From positions 1 through 42,065 of the forward strand of contig CACYQU010000043.1 in assembly GCA_902776615.1 (NCBI GenBank): DNA of 42,065 nt, given 5' to 3'. Under the pieces are notes generated by a model. The model searched no databases and was not told the origin of the DNA. It saw only the letters and a list, made by a program, of their open reading frames with translations. How positions within the stretch are numbered: the stretch's first letter is position 1; each line of letters begins with the position of its first letter. Origin of the DNA: an uncultured bacterium. GTDB lineage: Bacteria > Verrucomicrobiota > Kiritimatiellia > RFP12 > UBA1067. Below are positions 18,164 to 27,900 of this stretch, piece after piece. The position numbers were made by a program, and so were the translations under genes.

Positions 18164-19147
18164 TTAGAGATTCTTGATTACATGCTGCGCGGCTCGCGCG
18201 GTATTCCCTTCGCAGTCGATCACGCCGGCGAACTCGGGCAGGACATGCGAGACGGAACCGGCGCCAATCGTCTTGATCCGGAAAAGCAGAATGTAGCGCG
18301 AGTAGTAGCGCTTCTGTACGAATGTCGCATATGGTGCGTCGGCAAGACCTGCTTCGGACTTGCCGATGATGGATGCGGAATCGCCGAGGCCAAATGCGAT
18401 CAATGGGCCCCCGTTCGCAGCGACTTCCGCGCGAACCTCGCTTTCCGTATACCTTTCGCCCCAGTTCTTCGTGTTCATCAGTTCCTGTCCGCACGCCTGG
18501 TAGACCGTGCGGCCAAGGTCTGTCATGGGGTTTACTGCCACGAAGCGCATGGAGTTTGTCACGAGCGTTGCGACGCAGAATGATGCGTTTGGATCAAGTC
18601 CGTCGGATGCGTTGGGAACCGTTCCGTCGCCATACGCCCGGTCTCTGTTGTAATGCATGCTAGGAAACGCCATTGCGTCTGCATCTGCATAGGCGGTCGC
18701 CGCCATTACATACTTGAGACCAAGCCGCGTATTGAGCGCTTCGGCCTGCGCCCGGTTGAGCGTGTATAGGCAGAATATTCTCTGAAGGTCAGGCGAAAGA
18801 CCGCTGTTTTTCAGCTCGCGCGCGGTTTCGTCGTCGCTCGGCCCGAGGTACATGCCATTGTGCGATTCGGCCGTGGATTCAGTCGTGAAGTCGAAGTCGC
18901 CCTCTGTCCCGCCGATTAGCGGGGCGCCACCGTCGCCTGCGTACAGCAGCGAGTCGAGCCTGTTCAATCTGCCGCCGTTGGCGAGATAGGCGTCAACCGC
19001 GCGTTCGACCGCCTTTTGGTTCGCAAGCGACACCTTTCTCGCAGAGGCCTCCCGTATGCCGCCCATCTTCGAGACGGCGAGAGTCGAGACGATCGCTATG
19101 AGCGCGATGACCATCAACAATTCTATCAATGTGAATGCATGTTTCAT
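18164..19147 (-). CDS. Type II secretion/type IV pilus-like pseudopilin (327 aa)
   Basis: MKHA-FTLIELLMVIALIAIVSTLAV is a class III prepilin signal with a very short leader; Ala rather than Gly precedes the cleavage point. The remainder is a large periplasmic domain paralogous to that of the neighbouring pseudopilin, with a shared ending (RYILLFRIKTIG...GVIDCEGNTARAAQ). It lies between the secretin and the other pseudopilin on one minus-strand transcript, with 18- and 25-base gaps, so all are probably parts of one secretion or pilus-like machine. Confidence 0.85.
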   Translation of the reverse strand: MKHAFTLIELLMVIALIAIVSTLAVSKMGGIREASARKVSLANQKAVERAVDAYLANGGRLNRLDSLLYAGDGGAPLIGGTEGDFDFTTESTAESHNGMYLGPSDDETARELKNSGLSPDLQRIFCLYTLNRAQAEALNTRLGLKYVMAATAYADADAMAFPSMHYNRDRAYGDGTVPNASDGLDPNASFCVATLVTNSMRFVAVNPMTDLGRTVYQACGQELMNTKNWGERYTESEVRAEVAANGGPLIAFGLGDSASIIGKSEAGLADAPYATFVQKRYYSRYILLFRIKTIGAGSVSHVLPEFAGVIDCEGNTARAAQHVIKNL

Positions 19148-19165
19148 GTGTTGTTTCCTTTTCGT

Positions 19166-21217
19166 TTATTTGATTATGTTTCTTACATCGTCTGACGGAT
19201 CGTGCGGTTTGTCGGGATTGTGAACGCCCATCGTGTCGCGCCCGTCGGCTGCAGGATGGGCGGAGAGCGCCTTCATCAGCTCGGAGGAAATCTTGCCGCC
19301 CTCTATCGGCGTGAGGATGACGTGCGGTTTGATGAGGACGACGAGCTCTGTGCGGTGCTTGACCTTTTTCGTGCCGCGGAAGAGCCATCCAATAAGGGGA
19401 ATCGAGCCGAGAACGGGCGTGCGGGAATACGTTTCCTCTTCCGTTTCCTTGATAAGTCCGCCAGCAAGGACGGTTGTGTCGTCTTTCGCGACGAAGGTGC
19501 CAACTAGCGAGCGCGACTCAACGAACTCCACTTCGCGAGTGTTGCCGCTATCGCCGTCGACCGGGATGCGTGCCTTGTCGATGCCGACGGACGAGTTCTC
19601 CTGAAGAAGTCGTAATGTAACTGTCTTGTCTGCGTTGATGTTCGGTGTGATGAGGAGCATCGTGCCTACATCCTTTATCTCGACGTTGGCCGAGGCCTCA
19701 GATTTTACCACGGTCGTCTCGGTGATAATCGTTTCGCTTTTGCTCCAACTGGTGACAATGGGATATTCGACGCCGCTGAAGATGCGCGACACTTCGTTGT
19801 TTGCGGTCAGAAGCGTTGGAGTGGCTAGTGTCTTCACCTTTCCGTCGCGCTGAAGGAGCTGAATCCTTGCAGCAATTTTGTCACTTACAATCTGGAAGCT
19901 CATTGAGCTGGCAACGACTGGATTATTCGCTACGGGGTCAAAGCCAGGAAATCCAGCAAGCGTGTTGTGCGCGGGCCTCCCCTCGGAGTTTACCGCGTTG
20001 TAAGCCTTGTCCGCACGGTTGAACGAATAACTGAACTCCGCCGTGAAGTCGTCTGTGACGTCGATCTCCAGCACCTTCACCTCCATAAGCACCATCGGCG
20101 TGGGGACGTCGAGCTTCTTCACGAGGCCACGGATTTCGTCCATAACCCGCACGTCGCTCGTGCGGACCACGAGCATGTTGTTCTTGCGGGAGAGCGAGAC
20201 GAAGATGTTTGCCGTGGCGGTGGTGGCCTGGGCGCGCACGCTGTCGAGCAGATTCGTGTTGCCGTCATGGTAGGCGCCCTCCATGAGGCGGGCGTCATCG
20301 GCTCCAAGCGGGATTTGGTCGCCGCCAAGGCGGTTACGGCTGCGGTTTCGCTGGCGCAGCTGGTCCCACTGCGTGAGGCGCGAAGTGGCTCCGCCGCGCG
20401 AGAAGGAAAAATTTCCGCCTGAGCGCGAACCTGAACTTGAGACTTGCGAGGCCATGCTAGACATGAATTGCGAGCCGCCGTTGTCGTTCAACACGCGGAA
20501 ACGGCGGAAGCGGCGCGAGAGGTCGTATTCGTCGTCCTCGTCGAACTCCTCCTCGCCGAGCGAGATGAGGGTGCGGTCGGGGTAGAGTCCCATCGTCATG
20601 ATACGTATCACGCTTCCGTTCGGCTCGCGGCGGAACCAGAGTCCCGTCGCGCGGCAGATCTCCTCCACGGCGGCATCGACCGTCACGTTGCGCAGAAAGA
20701 TCGATACGGCCTTGTGCGCGGCGTCGTCCGAGACGGATATGTTCGCGCCCGTCTGGTCGGCAACGAGGCGCATTAGGTCACTGATCGCGACTTTTTCGCT
20801 TTCGATGTAGCGCAGCATCTCCTGCGGAGGATCCGCCGGCATTTCGAGCGGCGTGAAAGAACCTGGCAGAAACAGGCCGGAATCTCCTCTTGACGTGGCA
20901 AGTTCAACGCCTAGCGGCGTGACGGACTTTATCGAGACATCCACCTTGACGCCATCGACGGTTTGCGTGAGTCTGCTGCCGCGCCGCACTGCCGTCGCCT
21001 GAGTGGAGTCCGGACCGATCAGGGCGACGCCTTCGCCGCTTGATCCGACGACGAGCGCATGCATTCGCATGTCGTTTGCTTCGGTGAGCCTCTGCCTGAG
21101 AACGTCGGCCATGGCGTCGGTGGCCACGGTAGGGTCCGTAGCCGCATGCGCATGCGCTGCGGCTATGCAGAGCGCAATGGCTGCGAGGCGCGAGATGCGG
21201 AAGGGGTGGGGTGTCAT
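19166..21217 (-). CDS. gspD: Secretin (GspD/PilQ-like outer-membrane pore)
   Basis: 683 residues with signal peptide (to about AHAHA). N-terminal periplasmic N-domains include the STN/N0-like RYIESEKVAISDLMRLVADQTGANISV. A Ser/Gly/Arg-rich stretch at ~245-300 (SSSGSRSGGNFSFSRGG) links to another N domain (NNMLVVRTSDVRVMDEIRGLVKKLD). The secretin domain follows: LATPTLLTANNEVSRIFSGVEYPIV, TMLLITPNI, FVAKDDTTVLAGGLI and the family end TPVLGSIPLIGWLFRGTK...TELVVLIKPHVI. It would form the multimeric outer-membrane channel of a type II secretion or type IV pilus system. GAGGAG lies upstream of ATG 21217, 12 bases after gspF ends. Confidence 0.93.
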   Translation of the reverse strand: MTPHPFRISRLAAIALCIAAAHAHAATDPTVATDAMADVLRQRLTEANDMRMHALVVGSSGEGVALIGPDSTQATAVRRGSRLTQTVDGVKVDVSIKSVTPLGVELATSRGDSGLFLPGSFTPLEMPADPPQEMLRYIESEKVAISDLMRLVADQTGANISVSDDAAHKAVSIFLRNVTVDAAVEEICRATGLWFRREPNGSVIRIMTMGLYPDRTLISLGEEEFDEDDEYDLSRRFRRFRVLNDNGGSQFMSSMASQVSSSGSRSGGNFSFSRGGATSRLTQWDQLRQRNRSRNRLGGDQIPLGADDARLMEGAYHDGNTNLLDSVRAQATTATANIFVSLSRKNNMLVVRTSDVRVMDEIRGLVKKLDVPTPMVLMEVKVLEIDVTDDFTAEFSYSFNRADKAYNAVNSEGRPAHNTLAGFPGFDPVANNPVVASSMSFQIVSDKIAARIQLLQRDGKVKTLATPTLLTANNEVSRIFSGVEYPIVTSWSKSETIITETTVVKSEASANVEIKDVGTMLLITPNINADKTVTLRLLQENSSVGIDKARIPVDGDSGNTREVEFVESRSLVGTFVAKDDTTVLAGGLIKETEEETYSRTPVLGSIPLIGWLFRGTKKVKHRTELVVLIKPHVILTPIEGGKISSELMKALSAHPAADGRDTMGVHNPDKPHDPSDDVRNIIK

Positions 21218-21229
21218 TTCATTTTCTCC

Positions 21230-22441
21230 TCAATTGGTTCCCGCGATAGCGAATAGCGCCATGAAAAACGCGATGTACACAAAACCGACTATGCCGCCCG
21301 TGACGACAATCATCACGGGTTCGATCAGCATTCCAAAGCGCCTTACGGCCATCGTGAGCATCATTTCGTGGAATTGCGCCGTTTCGCCGAATGATTCCGG
21401 CAAAGAGCCGCTCACCTCGCCAACGGCGGCCATGCGAACGAGCATTGGCATGAATTCAACCGCAGGCGATAGCGAATCCGCCAGGGACTGTCCCCTCATT
21501 ACGCCGTCATGCGCGGCATTTGCGCGCCGGCGGAACCTTCTGTTGGACATAAGACGGGCGCTTGTCGACAGCGCATCGAGAAGCGGCACTCCTGATTCCG
21601 TCATTATCTGTATCGACCGGGCAAAGAGCGCGGTTCCGGAAAGCCGCAGTATGCGCCCGGCGACAGGGAGTTTCAAAAGCATGGCATCTTCGATTTCCCG
21701 CCCGGTTTCGGCTTGCCTTAGCGCGAACCATGCCGCAACGGCACCGCACATAACCGCCAGAATCGTCAGTCCGTTTACGCTCACCCATGCCGAGAAGTCC
21801 ATGAGCGACTGGGTAAGAGGCGGCAGTTCCGCGCCGCCTGCCAGCAAAAACTCCGACACTTTCGGGATTACCGCTACCACCAGATACGCGCTTACGCCTA
21901 TCGCCATCAGTACGGCAAGAATCGGATAGCACAGAGCGTTGATCACGATTGTGCGCAGATTTCGGCGCGATTCCATCTGATCGGCCGCCCTGGTTATGGC
22001 GTGTTCCAGCTCGCCCGACTTTTCGCCGACTTCCGACAGCCTGACCACTATCTCGCTAAAGCGGCGCGGCTGCGCACCGAGAGCCTCCGCGAAAGATTCG
22101 CCGCGGAATACTCGCTCTTTTACGCGCAGCCACGTTTTTTTGGCGCGGGGCGAAAACGCCTGTTCCTGCACGGTCGCAAGCCCCTTGAGAAGTGTGATTC
22201 CGCTTCGCAGCATCGATGCCAGCTGGCGCAGACCCGTTTCGATGTCGAAGCAGGTGACCGGCCTTAGCCAGGAAGGGTGCCAAACAGGCGGCAGCTCGCG
22301 GGGCTCGACTTCTTCGCGCACGTCCAGCACGACAAGTTTTTGCGCGCGCAGCCGAGAGATAAGCTCTTCACGCGTCTCCGCAACCTGCGAAAACGTCTGA
22401 CGAACCCCTGCGGAGTCTTTTGCTGTGATAGAGAATCGCAT
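21230..22441 (-). CDS. gspF: GspF/PilC-like inner-membrane platform protein
   Basis: 403 residues with two T2SSF domains, each followed by membrane helices: FDIETGLRQLASMLRSGITLLKGLATV...GESFAEALGA and the second copy RIMTES-like FARSIQIMTESGVPLLDALSTSARLMSNR...GQSLADSL. Hydrophobic segments lie near ~165-190, ~215-240 and at the C-terminus (IVVTGGIVGFVYIAFFMALFAIAG). The protein anchors the ATPase and pseudopilus assembly at the inner membrane. It is the first gene of the minus-strand set; no GspE-type ATPase gene adjoins it here. ATG 22441 sits right behind a TAATACT box, with no ribosome site, so a leaderless message is possible. Confidence 0.92.
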   Translation of the reverse strand: MRFSITAKDSAGVRQTFSQVAETREELISRLRAQKLVVLDVREEVEPRELPPVWHPSWLRPVTCFDIETGLRQLASMLRSGITLLKGLATVQEQAFSPRAKKTWLRVKERVFRGESFAEALGAQPRRFSEIVVRLSEVGEKSGELEHAITRAADQMESRRNLRTIVINALCYPILAVLMAIGVSAYLVVAVIPKVSEFLLAGGAELPPLTQSLMDFSAWVSVNGLTILAVMCGAVAAWFALRQAETGREIEDAMLLKLPVAGRILRLSGTALFARSIQIMTESGVPLLDALSTSARLMSNRRFRRRANAAHDGVMRGQSLADSLSPAVEFMPMLVRMAAVGEVSGSLPESFGETAQFHEMMLTMAVRRFGMLIEPVMIVVTGGIVGFVYIAFFMALFAIAGTN

Positions 22442-22474
22442 TTAAGTATTAAACGCAGTCGAATCGCATTTGGT

Positions 22475-22535
22475 TCTGCGCCTCCGCGTCTCCCTCTCTG
22501 GGGGAAGCGGGCGTCTCCCTCAGACGGAGGCGCGG
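22475..22535. repeat. Intergenic inverted repeat between divergent genes
   Basis: GCGCCTCCGCGTCT and AGACGGAGGCGC form the arms of an imperfect hairpin; the inside holds GGGGGAAGCGGGCGTCTCC, which resembles part of the repeat at 35078-35153. It lies between gspF and the antiporter promoter and looks like a dispersed repeat. Confidence 0.5.
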
Positions 22536-22540
22536 CAAAT

Positions 22541-22550
22541 GTGGTATAAT
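22541..22550 (+). promoter_or_regulatory. Extended -10 promoter of the antiporter gene
   Basis: TGGTATAAT with TATAAT at 22545-22550, only 11 bases before ATG 22562. The predicted leader is about 5 bases and has no ribosome site. Confidence 0.6.
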
Positions 22551-22561
22551 ACTCTCTTCCT

Positions 22562-24862
22562 ATGAACCACAAGAAGATGATTGCTCTTGCGGCGGGTGTC
22601 TTTGCCTCCGCCTATGTGTTTGCGGGCCATGCGGCGCCGCCTCCGTATCCTAACTTTGGTCTTCCGCGCACCGAGGAGATGATGTTCCTCGTCCTTCAGA
22701 TCGGCGTGATAATCTTTGCGGCCAAATTGGGCGGGATGGTCGCTTCTCTCGTGCGATTGCCGTCGATACTTGGCGAGCTTGCTGCAGGTATTGTGATCGG
22801 ACCGTGGGCTCTCGGCGGGATCGGATTCGGGGACGGTCTCTTTGCGCAAGGCCTTTTTCACGGCGCGGCGCTTCGCGACATAGCATCGTCCACCGGGGTG
22901 GCCTTTGACGCGGCATCCCCAGCACTGTACGGCATTGCGACTCTTGCGTCGGTGATACTGCTTTTCCTCTCAGGCCTTGAGACCAATCTCAAGATGTTTC
23001 TCAAGTACTCCTTTGTCGGTTCGATGGTTGGCGTGGGCGGGGTTGCAGTTTCGTTCGCGTTCGGCGACCTTTGCGCGGTTTATCTGCTGCCTGAGTTCTT
23101 CGGGCACTTTGCCTATTTGAAGGGGCTGCCTCTCGCCGAGGCCATGACCAGGGAAGCGCCGCTCTACATGGGCATAATGTCCACGGCGACTTCTGTCGGC
23201 ATTACTGCGCGAATCCTCTCCGAGCGCAAGAAAATGGATAGCGAGGAGGGTACTACAATCATGGCCGGCGCAGTTATCGACGACGTGCTCGGGCTTATAG
23301 TCCTTGCAATCGGAAACGGCATAATCGCCGCGAATGCGCGCGGCGGGGCGTCCGGTGCCGACGGGATGGACTGGGGCGAGATCGGGCTTGTGGCGGCCAA
23401 GGCGTTCGGAGTGTGGCTCGGCGCGACGGCGATAGGCGTCTTCGCCGCGCGGAAGATATCCGATTTCCTCAAAAAGGCGTTCCGCTCGCCTGTCGTCATT
23501 GCGACAATGGCGTTCGGGCTTTCGCTCATCCTCGCCGGCTTCTTCGAGTTCATGGGGCTTGCGATGATAATCGGCGCGTACGTTATGGGTCTGGCGCTTT
23601 CGCGCACGGATCTGAAGCACATGATCCAGGAGACGCTTTCGCCCGTGTACACGTTCCTCGTGCCGATATTCTTCTGCGTCATGGGCATGATGGTGGATGT
23701 GACCCAGCTTTGCTCGAAACCGGTGCTGGTCTTCGGCGCGATCTATACGGTTCTTGCGGTGGCGGCCAAGGTTTTGGGATGCATGGTGCCGTCGATGTGC
23801 TGTGGCTTCAACATGCTCGGCGGCCTTCGCATCGGCGCCGGTATGGTTCCGCGCGGCGAGGTTGCCCTCATTATCGCGGGAATCGGCCTTTCGTCGAAGT
23901 ATCTCACGCAGGAGATCTTCGGCATCGGAATTCTGATGACGCTCGTTACGACTGTCGTCGCGCCGCCTGCGCTCGTCGCGCTGTTCAAGCCCAAGGCCCG
24001 CGGCGTGCGCCATCCGAAGGCGAACCATTCCGATTCGCGCGAAATCTGCTTCGAGATGGAGTCGCTGGATGTAGCCGACTATGTGCTTTCCAGGCTTGTC
24101 GCAGAGTTCCGCGAAGAAGGGTTCTTCACATCGCTGCTTTCGAAGGAAGACAACATCTGGGAAATTGCCATGGACGACATGGAGCTCTCCGTGCGCCGCG
24201 AAGGCAGCCAGATATTCATACAGTGCACGCCCGAAGAGGAGGCAATGGTCATGACGGCGTGGATGGAAGTCGCCAGCAAGGTGAACGATCTCGCCCGCTC
24301 GATTTCAAAGCCGATGCGCCGCGACGAGCTCGACAAGCTTCTGCAGGATACCGCCAAATCGAAGAAGACGAACGGTTCGCGGAACATGCTGCGCTACCTT
24401 CAGGGCTTCGTGATGCTGCCGGCATTCAAGGCCGCGAACAAGCGAGAGGCGCTCGAAAAGATGGTCGCGGCGGTCGCGAAGGAGTGTCCGCGCCATGTTC
24501 GCGACGCGGCGGCTGCGACTGCGGCCGTGCTCAAGCGAGAGGCGTCGACCTCGACGGGGCTGGACTTCGGAATTGCGGTTCCGCACGGACGCGACCCGTC
24601 CGTGATCGGCGTCGCAGGCGCCGTGGCGATCGTGGACAACGAAGGCGCGGGCGAGAAGGGGGCGCTGGCGGACTACGGTACTCTCGACGGGAAGCCTGTC
24701 CGCATAATCGTGTTGCTGTTGGCGAACGATCAGGCGCAGACCCCGTACTTGCAGCTCATGGCGAGCATTTCGCGCGTGCTCAGGGCGAACGACGGCTATT
24801 CGCGACTCGAGAAGTGCAAGACCGTCGATGAAATGAAGCGGTTCTTCCGCGAGGCGAAGTGA
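22562..24862 (+). CDS. CPA2-type cation/proton antiporter with C-terminal PTS EIIA domain
   Basis: 766 residues. After a signal-like hydrophobic start, residues ~40-480 hold the many membrane helices of a Na+(K+)/H+ exchanger of the CPA2 family, with typical elements LPSILGELAAGIVIGPWALG, MGIMSTATSVGITARIL, AVIDDVLGLIVLAI (paired-charge region) and GLRIGAGMVPRGEVALIIAGIG. Residues ~500-600 are soluble. Residues ~615-766 resemble a PTS EIIA (fructose/nitrogen-type) domain: DFGIAVPHGRDPSVIGVAGAVAIV, with candidate phospho-acceptor His675. That suggests ion transport at the inner membrane gated by phosphotransfer status, an inference from the fusion. No PTS partner is in the window. Confidence 0.87.
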   Translation: MNHKKMIALAAGVFASAYVFAGHAAPPPYPNFGLPRTEEMMFLVLQIGVIIFAAKLGGMVASLVRLPSILGELAAGIVIGPWALGGIGFGDGLFAQGLFHGAALRDIASSTGVAFDAASPALYGIATLASVILLFLSGLETNLKMFLKYSFVGSMVGVGGVAVSFAFGDLCAVYLLPEFFGHFAYLKGLPLAEAMTREAPLYMGIMSTATSVGITARILSERKKMDSEEGTTIMAGAVIDDVLGLIVLAIGNGIIAANARGGASGADGMDWGEIGLVAAKAFGVWLGATAIGVFAARKISDFLKKAFRSPVVIATMAFGLSLILAGFFEFMGLAMIIGAYVMGLALSRTDLKHMIQETLSPVYTFLVPIFFCVMGMMVDVTQLCSKPVLVFGAIYTVLAVAAKVLGCMVPSMCCGFNMLGGLRIGAGMVPRGEVALIIAGIGLSSKYLTQEIFGIGILMTLVTTVVAPPALVALFKPKARGVRHPKANHSDSREICFEMESLDVADYVLSRLVAEFREEGFFTSLLSKEDNIWEIAMDDMELSVRREGSQIFIQCTPEEEAMVMTAWMEVASKVNDLARSISKPMRRDELDKLLQDTAKSKKTNGSRNMLRYLQGFVMLPAFKAANKREALEKMVAAVAKECPRHVRDAAAATAAVLKREASTSTGLDFGIAVPHGRDPSVIGVAGAVAIVDNEGAGEKGALADYGTLDGKPVRIIVLLLANDQAQTPYLQLMASISRVLRANDGYSRLEKCKTVDEMKRFFREAK

Positions 24863-24906
24863 ACCGTCGGAGATTTATGGTTTTAAAAGCATAAAGGAAA
24901 CAGACA

Positions 24907-25935
<1,029 letters not shown>

Positions 25936-25956
25936 GGCCACGCGGGGGAAGCGCGC

Positions 25957-27240
25957 TTGAGAGAGAAGCTTGCAAGTCGGCTCGGGTTTCTGATGCTGGC
26001 GGCTGGATGCGCCGTCGGACTTGGAAACGTGTGGCGGTTTCCGTTTGTCGTCGGACAGAACGGAGGCGCGGCATTCGTGCTTGTTTATCTCTTCTTTCTG
26101 GCGTTGTTCGGCTTTCCCATTCTGCTTGCCGAGCTTGCCGTCGGCCGTGGCGGCAGAGCCGGCATAGCGGGATCGTTCAAGTCGCTCGGCGGTGTATCGT
26201 GGGGCTGGATAGGACTTGCCGTTTTCGCGGGCAACCTGCTGCTCATGATCTACTACACCGATGTCGCCGGGTGGCTCGTAAAGTTCGCGGCCGACTATGC
26301 GTGCCGCGGTGCGCCGTGCGGTTTTTCCGCACTCGTGTCCGACAAGCCGGCGTGTCTCGCGGCCATGCTTGTCGCGGTGGCGCTTGCGACGGCGGTCTGC
26401 GCAGTGGGCGTTCAGCGCGGAGTGGAGCGGGTGACGAAGTGGATGATGATTTCGCTTCTCGCGCTGATGGGCGTTCTGGCGGCGAAGGCCGTTACGCTCG
26501 ATGGCGCCGCGAAAGGCCTCGCATTCTACTTGAAGCCCGACTGGGCCCCTCTTCTTGAGCATCCGGGGCGCGTTGTGTTCGACGCCATGGGCCAGGCGTT
26601 CTTCACTCTTTCCATAGGCGTGGGGGCGATGACGATTTTCGGCAGCTACATCGGTCGCGAAGAGTCCCTTGTCAAGGAGAGTTTCTGGATTATCGCCATT
26701 GACACGTTCGTGGCTTTCACGGCCGGTCTGATAATCTTTCCCGCGTGTGCGACATATGGCGTCGATGTCGCGTCCGGACCTGGGCTCATCTTTGTCGCGC
26801 TGCCCAAAGTGTTCGGCGCGATGGCTGGCGGGCGCGCATGGGGATTCGTGTTTTTCTTGTTCCTGTCGCTGGCCGCGCTCACGACGGTAATCGCCGTTTT
26901 TGAATGTCTTATCGGCGGTCTTCTCGACATGTCCCGCAGATTCGGGCGCGTAGCGATATCGCTGTTTGTCGGAGTTGCTGTCGCAGTGCTTTCGTTGCCG
27001 TGCGTTCTTGTGGACGGAGCGCTCGATGTGGAGGATTTCGTATTCAGCAAGTTCTGGCTTCCGCTCGGCGGGCTTTCTCTGACGCTCTTTGTATCATGCG
27101 GTTTCGGCTGGGGATGGACGGCCTTTCGCGCGGAAGCGTCTGCCGGGCGCGGCGCGGCGCTTCCCGGCTGGACAAAGCCGGTATTTCGCTATGTTGTGCC
27201 CGCAATGATAATTCTAGTTATCATCGGCGGACTTATATGA
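25957..27240 (+). CDS. NSS-family sodium-dependent transporter
   Basis: 427 residues with about eleven hydrophobic helices. The first helix has the NSS hallmark ASRLGFLMLAAGCAVGLGNVWRFPFVVGQNGGAAF, which binds Na+ and substrate in LeuT-type proteins; GFPILLAELAVGRGGR follows, and FFTLSIGVGAMTIFGSY is the helix 6 motif. It is likely an inner-membrane Na+-coupled importer for amino acids or amines. TTG 25957 is the start, after GGGGGAAG and 21 bases past recA, which may share its transcript. Confidence 0.9.
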   Translation: MREKLASRLGFLMLAAGCAVGLGNVWRFPFVVGQNGGAAFVLVYLFFLALFGFPILLAELAVGRGGRAGIAGSFKSLGGVSWGWIGLAVFAGNLLLMIYYTDVAGWLVKFAADYACRGAPCGFSALVSDKPACLAAMLVAVALATAVCAVGVQRGVERVTKWMMISLLALMGVLAAKAVTLDGAAKGLAFYLKPDWAPLLEHPGRVVFDAMGQAFFTLSIGVGAMTIFGSYIGREESLVKESFWIIAIDTFVAFTAGLIIFPACATYGVDVASGPGLIFVALPKVFGAMAGGRAWGFVFFLFLSLAALTTVIAVFECLIGGLLDMSRRFGRVAISLFVGVAVAVLSLPCVLVDGALDVEDFVFSKFWLPLGGLSLTLFVSCGFGWGWTAFRAEASAGRGAALPGWTKPVFRYVVPAMIILVIIGGLI

Positions 27241-27246
27241 TATAAT
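27218..27246 (+). promoter_or_regulatory. Promoter of tRNA-Ser
   Basis: TTATCA at 27218-27223 inside the end of the transporter gene, 17-base spacer, TATAAT at 27241-27246, ending 16 bases before the tRNA. Confidence 0.65.
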
Positions 27247-27262
27247 ACACACTTGATTTCAC

Positions 27263-27350
27263 GGAAGGTTGGCGGAGTGGTTGAACGCGGCGGTCTTGAA
27301 AACCGTTGACTCGAAAGGGTCCGGGGGTTCGAATCCCTCACCTTCCGCCA
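27263..27350 (+). tRNA. tRNA-Ser (anticodon TGA)
   Basis: 88 bases with encoded CCA-containing end (GCCA). GGAAGGT acceptor pairs with ACCTTCC; anticodon stem CGGTC/GACCG-like with loop CTTGAAA (TGA); a long variable arm (about 15 bases) and T-loop GTTCGAAT, as expected for class II tRNA-Ser. It marks the left edge of the accessory region. Confidence 0.95.
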
Positions 27351-27700
27351 AGGAAATCACGCCCGCAGGCTGATTTGGCGTTCATCAGCGGAGAACAGAG
27401 GGCGGCGTTTGGCGCGTGGACCGAGACGTGGACCGACCCAGATACTGGCCGTCGTCTCCAAGAGTAAACGCGTGTTCTGAAAGTAACCGCACGAAATTCA
27501 ACTCCGATCGTTTGGGGCTGCCTTCGGCAGGTCTTGAGGGCATGACGACCAATCCGTCGAGACAGGGCAGAGTTTCGGTCGTTGCTGCTGGACGGCAGGG
27601 TTTCGCTCCATTCGACTATGGCTATATTGGCGGGAGCCTTGCGAGGTCGAACGTTTCGTACTGTATTTCAGGTCTGCCGAAGTAGATCGGCATTACGCTC
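27351..27700. other. Non-coding, degenerate sequence after tRNA-Ser
   Basis: No gene is supported. Visible structure: a stem GCTGAT/ATCAGC just after the tRNA (about 27369-27389) and a compact stem CTGCC-TTC-GGCAG near 27519-27531. The pair CCGATC near 27502 and GATCGG near 27686 could form a wide inverted repeat. An 89-codon open frame at 27416-27685 shows nothing recognisable. Confidence 0.4.
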
Positions 27701-27705
27701 TATTT

Positions 27706-27880
27706 AAACAACTCCGATGGTAGGCAAAAGACCTCCGCTAACGCTCCGGTTCGTGCTTCGCGCCTTTCAACCAGTATCATGTCGCATTTCTGCGTTTTTG
27801 TAGCTGGTGAATGAGACGAAGCGCCAAGCGAAACGGTAGTGGAGCCACTTTGCCAGCCGTCGGAGTTATTCAAAACTGCC
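27706..27880. repeat. Large imperfect palindrome
   Basis: The outer arms AACTCCGATGGTAGGCAAA (about 27711-27729) and TTTGCCAGCCGTCGGAGTT (about 27850-27868) are imperfect reverse complements. Inner stretches around GCTTCG and CCAG/CTGG continue the pairing. One gap of ~110 bases lies between the outer arms. It could be a MITE remnant, an attC-like site or a structured RNA; it ends just before the broken ATPase gene. Confidence 0.5.
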
Positions 27881-27900
27881 CGAGGGTGTTGTGAACCCGC

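Noticed and set aside
27416..27685. 89-codon open frame after tRNA-Ser
   Set aside because: No ribosome site, no recognisable domain and irregular composition.
27706..27880. Definite integron attC site
   Set aside because: Boxes of the consensus RYYYAAC/GTTRRRY do not fit well (the right end reads GTTATTC) and the span is long; kept only as a possibility.
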